DNA of 64,000 nt, taken from contig JBAROV010000219.1 of the NCBI GenBank assembly GCA_049642465.1, positions 66,693 through 130,692 on the forward strand, in the 5' to 3' direction. Within the stretch, counting starts at the first letter, position 1. Each line of letters starts with the position of its first letter. The notes under the pieces were generated by a model that did no database searches, was not told the DNA's origin, and saw only the letters and a list, made by a program, of their open reading frames with translations. The stretch is from CAWDPQ01 sp049642465. GTDB lineage: Bacteria > Acidobacteriota > Vicinamibacteria > Vicinamibacterales > 2-12-FULL-66-21. The translations under genes were made by a program, and so were the position numbers. Of the stretch, positions 43,362 to 50,417 are shown in pieces.

Positions 43362-44504
43362 ATGGTGAAGCGCGGCGCGGCAGTGCTCGGCGCTGCCCTC
43401 TTGATCAGTGCTCGCGGGGCCCCACCCCCGCTCCCACCCCACCGCGCAGAAGACGCACGGCCGGGACCCCGGCTCGCGACGGCTCGACTCGCGGACGTTC
43501 GCTCGCTGCGGCCGCAGGCGCTCTCGGTCGCGCTGGAAGTCGCCGGCACGCCCCAGGCATCCGTCGAAGTGCTCAAGTCGATTGCGGCGTTGCCGCCGCA
43601 CATAGCCGGCCGCTTCGACGAACTGTCTGCCTGCCAGCGTTCCGTTGACGGTGATTACCTGGTGTTCGATCGCCGTTCACATATGGTGTTCAAGGTGGCT
43701 TCGTCATTCGAAGGCCAACCGAAGGAGGTCGTCGGCGTGGGTGTCGAACCGGGCCGCATTCTGAACCCGAGTTCGTTTGACGTCGGACCTGACCGGACGT
43801 TCGTCATCGCAGACGCGCCGTACGGCACGCCGCGCGTGCAAGTGTTCTTCGAAACCGGCGCGCGAATCGGCGGATTCACGTTGCCACGGACGCGCAGCCC
43901 CTTCGTGACACTCGAGCAAATCGTGGTGAATGGCGTCGGTGCGGTCGAATTTACCGGCCAGTCGGTGCTGGTCAGTCAACCCGACTCAGGTTCGCTCATC
44001 ACCGAGTACACCCTCGATGGAAAGCTGATCCGCGCGTTCGGTCATCTCCGACGGACCGGGCAGGAATCCGATCCCGACGTGCACCTCGCGCTAAACGTGG
44101 GCCGTATCGTAGCGAACCCGCAAGGTGGCTACTATTACGTGTTCATCGCGGGCGACCCGGTGTTTCAAAAGTACAACGAGTCGGGCAAGTTGGTTTTCGA
44201 GCGGCACATCGAGGGACAGGAACTCGATGAGTTCATTCGCACCGCGCCCACCACCTGGCGCCGGCGCGCGGCGTCAAATGAGATTCCACTCGTCAGGGCC
44301 GCTGTCCGGACTGCCGCAGCTGACGCGGCTGGCAACCTCTGGGTATCGCTCTCCGTCCCCTACACGTACGTGTATGACTCAACCGGCCAGAAGCGCCGGA
44401 CGGTCCAGTTGGTCGGCGCCGGCCCGATATTGCCCATTGCGCTGACATTCGACCGGACCGGCCACCTGCTCGTCACACCCGGCTGCTACGTCTTCAAACC
44501 CTAG
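43362..44504 (+). CDS. Secreted beta-propeller (NHL/6-bladed-like) protein of unknown role
   Basis: 380 residues with a signal-peptide-like start (VKRGAAVLGAALLISARG, residues 2-19), then repeating beta segments such as DYLVFDRRSHMVFKV, FVIADAPYGTPRVQVFF, LITEYTLDGKLIRAFG and NLWVSLSVPYTYVYDSTG, a pattern seen in 6-bladed propeller proteins. No catalytic residues can be assigned. ATG 43362 is 5 nt after the E1 stop. A GC-rich dispersed repeat covers codons for about residues 16-53, directly after the hydrophobic core of the signal peptide. Confidence 0.65.
   Translation: MVKRGAAVLGAALLISARGAPPPLPPHRAEDARPGPRLATARLADVRSLRPQALSVALEVAGTPQASVEVLKSIAALPPHIAGRFDELSACQRSVDGDYLVFDRRSHMVFKVASSFEGQPKEVVGVGVEPGRILNPSSFDVGPDRTFVIADAPYGTPRVQVFFETGARIGGFTLPRTRSPFVTLEQIVVNGVGAVEFTGQSVLVSQPDSGSLITEYTLDGKLIRAFGHLRRTGQESDPDVHLALNVGRIVANPQGGYYYVFIAGDPVFQKYNESGKLVFERHIEGQELDEFIRTAPTTWRRRAASNEIPLVRAAVRTAAADAAGNLWVSLSVPYTYVYDSTGQKRRTVQLVGAGPILPIALTFDRTGHLLVTPGCYVFKP
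43409..43521. repeat. GC-rich dispersed repeat, copy A (inside the propeller gene)
   Basis: Shares 25 identical bases (TGCTCGCGGGGCCCCACCCC plus CGCTC, 43409-43433) and a 12-base end GGCCGCAGGCGC (43510-43521) with copy B at 56944-57033. The parts between differ more. The unit starts with the palindrome GGGGCCCC. Confidence 0.7.
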
Positions 44505-44538
44505 TCACTCTGGTGGCTTCCGCCTTCAGGCGGGCGAT

Positions 44539-44949
44539 CTACATCAGCTTCCCGACTGCCCCGAGATCGAGATTGAGATCCTCCGGCGCCAGACCAAACT
44601 GCGCGCCGATTTCGCGGACGGCTTCTTCGAGCCGCATGAGCGCGAGCCCGACCGACTCCGTCTGTTCGTCCGTCAACGTCCCTGCCTCCATCCGTCTGAT
44701 GGCCTGCCGCTCGAGAAGTTGTCGAATGAAATCAACCAGCGTCAGGACGAGCTTCGCGACGGATTTGCGAACGTCGTCCGGGTCGGCGTTCCATCGCGGC
44801 GGCCCGGAATTGTTGGCGAACCGCTGGAGCTGCTCTCGCATGGCTTCGAGCTCCTCCACTTCCGCCCGAGCTACATCAAGAGCGACCGGCGCTGGTCGTT
44901 TGACCGGCGATTTTGCTCGGCGTCGGCGGTTGGAAGGCGTCTTCTTCAT
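44539..44949 (-). CDS. gvpK: Gas vesicle protein GvpK
   Basis: 136 residues; GvpK is a conserved helical assembly protein required early in vesicle formation in tested systems. The family core is complete: DVRKSVAKLVLTLVDFIRQL, ERQAIRRMEAGTLTDEQTE and the end LEEAVREIGAQFGLAPEDLN followed by LDLGAVGKL. A basic N-terminal region of about 25 residues (MKKTPSNRRRRAKSPVK) precedes it. ATG 44949 overlaps the TGA of the upstream GvpF/L gene (ATGA); a further upstream in-frame ATG would overlap it more deeply. Last gene of the operon. Confidence 0.93.
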   Translation of the reverse strand: MKKTPSNRRRRAKSPVKRPAPVALDVARAEVEELEAMREQLQRFANNSGPPRWNADPDDVRKSVAKLVLTLVDFIRQLLERQAIRRMEAGTLTDEQTESVGLALMRLEEAVREIGAQFGLAPEDLNLDLGAVGKLM

Positions 44950-45602
44950 CGCGGCAGCTCTGGCGCGAAGGCAAACGGCGGCCACGGTCCGCTGAGCGAT
45001 ATGCGCCACGGGTCAATCAGGTCTGACGCGTCTTTCGCCGCTTGGATGTACGCCGGCACATGATTTCGATCCACGAGATGAAATACTGTCAGCCGAACGG
45101 TTCCCCGTCCCGGTTGCGTGCGCTCGTCTACGACGAACCGGCTCACAGCCTCGCGAAACGGTGAAGCCGCCGGCGGATAAGTCTGCGCCGCCAGTCGGTG
45201 AGCAAGATAGTCAGCGCCGCCGGCTGCTGGAACGGGTGCGGGAGCCGCCGGACCGACGAACCGGATCGTCATTTGTTGTCGTCCTCGCACATGGGCCAGG
45301 GCTTTGGCCAACACTTCAGCGGAGGGGCGGACGACATCGGCGATGCGCGCGGCAGTCATGCGTGCCCCGAACCGGACCGGCAGAATCGGATCGAAACGTC
45401 TCGCAAGCTCGAGGACGATCGCATGCTGGTCCCGAAGCGCCTCTTCGACGGGAAGTTCGTGTGGCGACCCGACAATGACAGCAATCCGTCCAACCGGCAA
45501 AACGCGAACGAAACGGCCCGCCACGCGAACGCGGGCCGGCAAAGGGCCTGCGGCGAGCGCAAAGACCTGCCAATCCTCATCGCGAGGGCGACGATGGGCC
45601 AT
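44946..45602 (-). CDS. GvpL/GvpF family gas vesicle protein, short paralogue
   Basis: 218 residues. It keeps the C-terminal family signature ISLSGPWPPFAFAPE and the central segment ILPVRFGARM, typical of GvpF/L, a two-domain protein that binds GvpA and is thought to keep it soluble. Overall it is more diverged than the other two paralogues in the operon and lacks the opening Tyr-x-Tyr-Cys block. ATG 45602 overlaps the end of the upstream gvpS-like gene by 26 nt. Role: probably an assembly chaperone or minor shell-associated protein. Confidence 0.85.
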   Translation of the reverse strand: MAHRRPRDEDWQVFALAAGPLPARVRVAGRFVRVLPVGRIAVIVGSPHELPVEEALRDQHAIVLELARRFDPILPVRFGARMTAARIADVVRPSAEVLAKALAHVRGRQQMTIRFVGPAAPAPVPAAGGADYLAHRLAAQTYPPAASPFREAVSRFVVDERTQPGRGTVRLTVFHLVDRNHVPAYIQAAKDASDLIDPWRISLSGPWPPFAFAPELPR

Positions 45603-45891
45603 CAGCCGGGAGTAGACGGTCCGCGGCGCACAGAAGCGCCGAGAGCCGAATGAAAATCAGATCGACATTCGCGAGCGCCAGAATCAATTCAGCATTCAGC
45701 ACTACGCCCGAATTCAGAAGGTTATCCAGCACATCGAGGAGCGAGGTATCGCTATCGATAATCCGCGCCACGGTGCTAGGCGGAGGCGCAGTTCCTCGGC
45801 GAACCGGCTTCGGCGCGGGTGGTCTTATTGGCTGCCGGGGAGGCCGCGTACTCGGAACCGTGGACCGGGGGCGCGCGCGCAATTTCGCCAT
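45577..45891 (-). CDS. GvpA-family protein, GvpS/GvpM-like, with Pro/Arg-rich N-terminus
   Basis: 104 residues: residues 1-40 are Arg/Pro-rich, then a GvpA-like core SLLDVLDNLLNSGVVLNAEL (about 50-69) and LALANVDLIFIRLSALLCAA. Compared with GvpA it lacks the DKG turn (here NSG). Its place after a GvpF/L gene and before gvpK matches gvpS of Bacillus megaterium; GvpM of haloarchaea is the other candidate. It would act as a minor nucleating or tip protein. ATG 45891 shares a base with the upstream TAA. Confidence 0.8.
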   Translation of the reverse strand: MAKLRARPRSTVPSTRPPRQPIRPPAPKPVRRGTAPPPSTVARIIDSDTSLLDVLDNLLNSGVVLNAELILALANVDLIFIRLSALLCAADRLLPADGPSSPSR

Positions 45892-46667
45892 TAGTCGTCC
45901 GGCTTCTCGACGAAGTTGTACGCAGGCCACGGACCAGTCAACGTGAGCTCCGCACCAGCCGCGGCGCACGTTCGCGAGAGACGTTTCGCGGCGGCGCGGA
46001 ACTTCGCCCGACTGCGAGCCGGAATCAGAAAGGCGGCATCCAGCATTGGCGCGGTGGCGCCCGGCGGCACCTCTTTGCGCTGTCGTGCCTCTCGTGCCAA
46101 CGCCGAGAGTTCCTCGAACGCCAGAGCCGCGGCGTGGGTCGCTTTCTGAACTGCATTCCGCGCCTGATCGCGCGCCCGTTTGCGAGCCGCCAAAAACGCT
46201 GTTCCCGACCGCGGACGTTCTGGCGTCGAGCGCACCACGCGCGGCGCGCGAGCGGTGATGCGAACCCCCCACTCTTCGCAGCCGGCCACGCGATCCAGAA
46301 CGAGGTCGATCTCGTTCCGCCGATCCCGCATCTCGGCGACCGCGCGCTCCACGCTCGAGAACATGCTGAACATCTTCATCGGCACAACCGTGGCGGCAGA
46401 TGTTCGCGCAAAATACTCGACGACCGATTCGTGCGCGACCGCCAGCTCCGCCACCCGCTCGAGATCCCGCAGCGTATCTTCCAACGGCTTCGGACCGTAT
46501 TTCGACAGCGGGACCTCCGACAGGATCAGCCACGTTGACGGCGCGGCTTGCACCGCAAGCGGCCGGCCAGCGCCGGGCAACCCTTCAGGCACACCACCCA
46601 TTCGTGGCTGGGCGGCCATGCGCACGAGGCAATAGAGATATGCCGCTTCTGCCACCGCCGGGGTCAT
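45891..46667 (-). CDS. GvpL/GvpF family gas vesicle protein
   Basis: 258 residues. Family features in order: AYLYCLVRM (about 8-16), the VVPMKMFSMF segment in place of the usual PVRFGTVF, and the C-terminal signature LTLTGPWPAYNFVE. The middle has a long basic helical insert (ARKRARDQARNAVQKA). ATG 46667 overlaps the TGA of the ATPase gene by ATGA; in-frame ATGs at 46763 and 46715 would lie far inside that gene. Likely chaperone for GvpA or the GvpS-like protein. Confidence 0.88.
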   Translation of the reverse strand: MTPAVAEAAYLYCLVRMAAQPRMGGVPEGLPGAGRPLAVQAAPSTWLILSEVPLSKYGPKPLEDTLRDLERVAELAVAHESVVEYFARTSAATVVPMKMFSMFSSVERAVAEMRDRRNEIDLVLDRVAGCEEWGVRITARAPRVVRSTPERPRSGTAFLAARKRARDQARNAVQKATHAAALAFEELSALAREARQRKEVPPGATAPMLDAAFLIPARSRAKFRAAAKRLSRTCAAAGAELTLTGPWPAYNFVEKPDD

Positions 46668-48679
46668 TTCTTTGTCACGCGGCTTGCGCGCGGGCGTACC
46701 GAGACCTCGACCCATGCTCGCGATGATATCCCGCTCCGTTGCGTCTTCCACATTCGCCGCCAATCGCGGAGGGCTCGTGGACCGTTGGGCGGCGGCAAAA
46801 CCGCAGGTCCCAGGAGAAGCGCCAAGCCGGCAAACCGTCGCGAGCGTTGCAACGCAGCGAGTGCACGCTGCTGCTCACGCCGCGTCATCGTGCAGTGGCC
46901 GCAGGTTCCCGCGCCAATGGCGTTGACCAGCACGGCCGCGATTGGAATCTCGAGCCGTTGGATTCGCCCGACAAGCCGCTCCGTTTCTGCCATCGGAAGC
47001 GCCGCCGGCCTGGTCACGACAACAAACGCGGCCCGCGACGGATCCACCAACAGCGCCCGAAGCCGGCCGAGTCCTTGAGACATCTGCAGAAGAAGCGCAC
47101 CAAGGTCACCTACCGGCGACACGGCGCGATACTTCAAGAGGATGCCCATCAGCGCCTTTACCCAGTCATGTACGAGGGTGGGCATTTCCAGGAGCCGAAG
47201 CGCGTGACCACTGGGAGCGGTATCGACAACGAGGAGCGGCTGCCCACTGCCGGCATTGAGGGCGTCGCTGACTTCAACGATGGCCATCAACTCGTCAAGT
47301 CCGGGAGGTGCGAGCTCCATGAGATCCCGGAGGGCTCGACGATCGCCGCCTACACTGATGGCGCTGTCGCGGCCGAATCGGGTGAAAAGGCCGTCGATGG
47401 CATCACGGTAGCGTGTCTTGATCGCCTCGAATCCAGCCGCCGCGTCGAGTTCGCGAAACCTCAGGTTCGCTGGCGCTCCGAGCACCGCACGCGCGTCATT
47501 TCCCAGGGCCACACCGAGGGCGTCTCCGAGCGAATGGGCAGGATCTGTTGAAAGTACCAGGACAGGACGTTCGGGGTGCGTTGCGGCTATCTCGATCGCC
47601 GCCGCCGCCGCGCACGTCGTCTTGCCAACTCCGCCTTTCCCTCCGAACATCAGGAGCGATCTGCCTGAGTCCATCAGCGCGACCGGCTGGCCGACGAGTG
47701 CTGGCTTGCCTGTCACCGCAGCAACCGCGCTCGGACGAATCGACGGCGATCGGGCAGGACGTTCCATCTCACGTGCGACTCCCAATAAAGCCGCCAGGCC
47801 TCTGGGCTCACTGGCTCGCGCGTGAACGGCAGTCACGCGGATCGTTTTCGCCACTCGGCCCAGGAAGGGTCGAATCGCCAGACGATCCAACCTTCGTCGC
47901 GTTCCGCACCAGTGACACGGACGATCCGACGGTGGCGTCATCCGGTTGATGACGAGGGTATCCACGTGGATGTCGAGACGTCGCAGTTCGTCGAGGCCAT
48001 CAACGGTCTCGGCCAGCGCCATGGGCTCAGGCAGGGTGACCCAGCTCATGGCCGTTTGCTCGGGGTCACGCAACAGGGCCGACAGATACCCCGCTTCCGA
48101 ATCCAGCTCTGAGATTTGCGCGTCCGGTTCTTCGGGTGTCCAGGAGCCGCGCAGCGCGGCAACGAGGGCACGGTGCTTGTCCTGCATCTGATCAAACACC
48201 GCAGCCAGGGTTTCGAGTAGATGCGGCATTGCCAGCATGCGGAGCGTATGGCCAGTCGGCGCCGTATCGACGACCAGCGAGTCGTATCGCGTGGCGCGGG
48301 CAAAGCGCCCAATTTCCATCAAGGCGGCGATCTCGTCGATCCCAGGCAGCGATTGGCGCAGCAGGGCCTTCACATCGTCCTCATCCAACCAACTGCCGCG
48401 GAGAACGATGGTTTCGAAGGTGGCGCGACGAGGTGTCAGCCAGCGCTCGAGCGCGCCGGCCGCGTCAACCTCGACGGCGTGCAGACGGCTTCTCGTGCCA
48501 GTCACAGCTCGCGGAGACGAGGAGAGCGGCTGGCGAAGCGCGTCACCAACGGAGGGTGCTGGGTCGGTCGAGATCAGGAGGGTGCGATCGCCGGCGCGGG
48601 CGCGGGCAACAGCATACGCTGCCGCGCAGGTGGTTTTTCCGACACCACCCTTGCCCGCGAAGAATCGGAGACGAGGCAC
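46664..48679 (-). CDS. Tandem Get3/ArsA-type ATPase inside the gas vesicle operon
   Basis: 671 residues, two fused copies of the Get3/ArsA P-loop fold. Copy 1 has the deviant Walker A FAGKGGVGKTT (about 8-17), STDPAPSVGDAL, DTAPTGH (about 138) and CHWC (about 255-258); copy 2 repeats them as GGKGGVGKTT (about 346), STDPAHSLGDAL, DTAPSGH (about 486) and CGHC (about 593-596). The CxxC pairs match the zinc-binding pair of Get3. In ArsA and Get3 these ATPases drive arsenite export or deliver tail-anchored proteins; no arsB or ars genes are here. GTG 48679 lies 4 nt after gvpG. Confidence 0.9.
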   Translation of the reverse strand: MPRLRFFAGKGGVGKTTCAAAYAVARARAGDRTLLISTDPAPSVGDALRQPLSSSPRAVTGTRSRLHAVEVDAAGALERWLTPRRATFETIVLRGSWLDEDDVKALLRQSLPGIDEIAALMEIGRFARATRYDSLVVDTAPTGHTLRMLAMPHLLETLAAVFDQMQDKHRALVAALRGSWTPEEPDAQISELDSEAGYLSALLRDPEQTAMSWVTLPEPMALAETVDGLDELRRLDIHVDTLVINRMTPPSDRPCHWCGTRRRLDRLAIRPFLGRVAKTIRVTAVHARASEPRGLAALLGVAREMERPARSPSIRPSAVAAVTGKPALVGQPVALMDSGRSLLMFGGKGGVGKTTCAAAAAIEIAATHPERPVLVLSTDPAHSLGDALGVALGNDARAVLGAPANLRFRELDAAAGFEAIKTRYRDAIDGLFTRFGRDSAISVGGDRRALRDLMELAPPGLDELMAIVEVSDALNAGSGQPLLVVDTAPSGHALRLLEMPTLVHDWVKALMGILLKYRAVSPVGDLGALLLQMSQGLGRLRALLVDPSRAAFVVVTRPAALPMAETERLVGRIQRLEIPIAAVLVNAIGAGTCGHCTMTRREQQRALAALQRSRRFAGLALLLGPAVLPPPNGPRALRDWRRMWKTQRSGISSRAWVEVSVRPRASRVTKK

Positions 48680-48683
48680 GGGG

Positions 48684-48986
48684 CTACGTGTGTTCTTCTC
48701 CTTCCAAAGTCGCGTCCACTCCGGTGATCTTGTATTCGCCGGGTGCGATTTCCGCTGGCGAGCTACCCTGGCGACGCTCGCGAATGTCGCGGAGCCTGGC
48801 CAGGATGTCTGCCTCGAGCCTGGCAAACTCCGCCTGGCTCAATTCCCCAAGCTCCACGCGCATCTGGGCGGCGAGCAGCTGCTCGCGGAGCGCGGTGTCG
48901 TCGTTCATCTCGGTATCGACGGCCGCGGCAACCTTGTCGAGTACGAACCGGATGCCGCCGATCAGGAGCGAATCGAGGATGAACAC
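48684..48986 (-). CDS. gvpG: Gas vesicle protein GvpG
   Basis: 100 residues. Short hydrophobic start FILDSLLIGGIRFVLDKVA followed by the conserved helix REQLLAAQMRVELGELSQAE and FARLEADILARLRDIRERR, as in GvpG, an accessory protein that interacts with GvpF/L in other systems. A charged C-terminal tail of about 25 residues follows. GTG start 48986, 4 nt after the stop of the large GvpF/L gene; F then G is the common order. Confidence 0.92.
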   Translation of the reverse strand: MFILDSLLIGGIRFVLDKVAAAVDTEMNDDTALREQLLAAQMRVELGELSQAEFARLEADILARLRDIRERRQGSSPAEIAPGEYKITGVDATLEGEEHT

Positions 48987-48990
48987 GTCG

Positions 48991-49932
48991 CTAGTGTGCG
49001 CGTTCGAGCTTCAGCCGGATATTGACAAAGTTGTACGGTGGCCAGGGGCCCGTGTACTTGAATGTGAGCTTGTCGTAGCGTTGGCCGATGTCCTTGACGC
49101 GGGCGTCGAAGGCCTGCTCGAGTTCACGCGCGACCAGGAAGGCGGCATTCATGATCATGCGGTCGCCGATGGGTTTGTTGGAACGCGAGGCAACCGACAC
49201 ATTACGAAGGGCCTGGAAAATCTCGGCGACGTATCGCTCCGACCGCGCCTGGAGCGCTGCGTCGATCAGCCGTCCGTACTGCATGCGCGCGAAATACGTC
49301 GATCCTTTTTGGGTCGAGATTTCCCCTTTGAGCCGGCGGATGTCCTCGTCTTCCTCCTCGATCTCGCGGATGATCTGATCGCGATCCCACAGGACCTTGA
49401 GCCCGAATTCGAACTTGTCCTGCATCTTGTTCAGCACGTCGGTGAACGCGTCGTACGCCGACCGCAGCAGCTCGATGATGTCATCGTCGGTCTTGAACAC
49501 CGTGCCGAACGACATCGGGATTACGGTGTGCTTCTGCATCACCGTTTCGTTGACGCGCTGGTGGGCGAGCACGTTGTCGCGCGTCGGATCCTGCACCACC
49601 ATCGGCGTATTCGACACGACCGCGGCAATGTCGCGGTAGTTGACGGTGTGCACGTCCGCGGGATCGGTGCCGATTCCCAGTGGACCGAAGCTTAGTCCCG
49701 TTTCGCTCTTGATGATGCAGTAGACGTACTTGCCTTCATTCGACTCTTCGGCGACCGCCGCATCGAGACGCATCCCTTTGGGGGGCGGCATCATTTTCAC
49801 GCGCTCGAGCTTGCCCCTGGCGTCCTGCACGGCCGGCCCCGCCTTGGCTGTCCGGTGCCGTCCGGAGACGGCCGCGAGTCGCTTGCTCTTCGCCTGAAGT
49901 TGCGGTCGTGCTTTCTTCTGCGTCTTGGCCAT
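48991..49932 (-). CDS. gvpF: GvpL/GvpF family gas vesicle protein, long paralogue
   Basis: 313 residues, the best conserved of the three. After a basic N-terminal extension of about 65 residues come KYVYCIIKS (about 68-76), VIPMSFGTVFKTDDDI (about 137-152), GLKVLWDRDQI and the C-terminal signature KYTGPWPPYNFVNI. GvpF is the usual name for the copy that precedes gvpG. The extension (KTQKKARPQLQAKSKRLAAV) is unusual and could bind nucleic acid or the acidic vesicle protein partners. ATG 49932. Confidence 0.92.
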   Translation of the reverse strand: MAKTQKKARPQLQAKSKRLAAVSGRHRTAKAGPAVQDARGKLERVKMMPPPKGMRLDAAVAEESNEGKYVYCIIKSETGLSFGPLGIGTDPADVHTVNYRDIAAVVSNTPMVVQDPTRDNVLAHQRVNETVMQKHTVIPMSFGTVFKTDDDIIELLRSAYDAFTDVLNKMQDKFEFGLKVLWDRDQIIREIEEEDEDIRRLKGEISTQKGSTYFARMQYGRLIDAALQARSERYVAEIFQALRNVSVASRSNKPIGDRMIMNAAFLVARELEQAFDARVKDIGQRYDKLTFKYTGPWPPYNFVNIRLKLERAH

Positions 49933-49952
49933 CGCTATAGTCTGCTCGCGGA

Positions 49953-50411
49953 TTAGTGACGAGTACGGCCGCCCTTGCTCTTCTTCCCGTTCGGTACAGA
50001 CGAACCATCGTCTGCCGGCCGTGCTTCGAGCATGCGCTGGATCTCGGCGACCAGCGCATCAGGGAGACACGGCTTCGTCACGAATGCGTCACAACCCGCT
50101 TGTCTTGCGCCCTCGGCGAATCCGGCCAGCGCATGTCCCGTCAACGCGACGATCGGGATGTGGCGTGTCCGTTCATCGAGCTTCAGGCGCCGCGTGGCTT
50201 CCCAGCCGTCCATGCGCGGGAGGGCGAGATCCATCAGGATGATGTCGGGCATCAACTCGATTGTCTTCTCGATCGCTTCGAGGCCATTGGTCGCCTCAGC
50301 GACGCGGTAGCCCGAAAAGGAGAGATACGCGGCATACATTTCGCGGGCATCCTGGTAGTCCTCGACGACGAGCACGAGCGGCTGGGGAGATTCGGTATCA
50401 GTCGGCATCAT
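49953..50411 (-). CDS. Stand-alone receiver-domain response regulator
   Basis: 152 residues: a single receiver domain with VLVVEDYQDAREMYA (acidic pocket), the phosphate acceptor in IILMDLALPRMDGW (D61), LTGHA and FVTKPC (Lys of the active site). No DNA-binding output domain; the C-terminus is a basic tail (GKKSKGGRTRH). It starts 6 nt after the kinase stop, so the pair is probably cognate. Its output may be protein contact rather than direct transcription control. Confidence 0.92.
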   Translation of the reverse strand: MMPTDTESPQPLVLVVEDYQDAREMYAAYLSFSGYRVAEATNGLEAIEKTIELMPDIILMDLALPRMDGWEATRRLKLDERTRHIPIVALTGHALAGFAEGARQAGCDAFVTKPCLPDALVAEIQRMLEARPADDGSSVPNGKKSKGGRTRH

Positions 50412-50417
50412 TCGTTT

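Noticed and set aside
44520..44533. Hairpin CCGCC-TTCA-GGCGG between the propeller gene and gvpK as a terminator
   Set aside because: The stem is only 5 bp and no T-run follows in either direction.
46664..48679. Arsenical pump ATPase of an arsenic resistance operon
   Set aside because: No arsB, arsR, arsC or arsD is nearby, and the gene is locked by overlaps between gas vesicle genes; CxxC pairs fit Get3 as well.
48136..49695. Plus-strand open frame of about 519 codons across the ATPase, gvpG and gvpF
   Set aside because: It crosses three well-supported minus-strand genes and shows no family motif.
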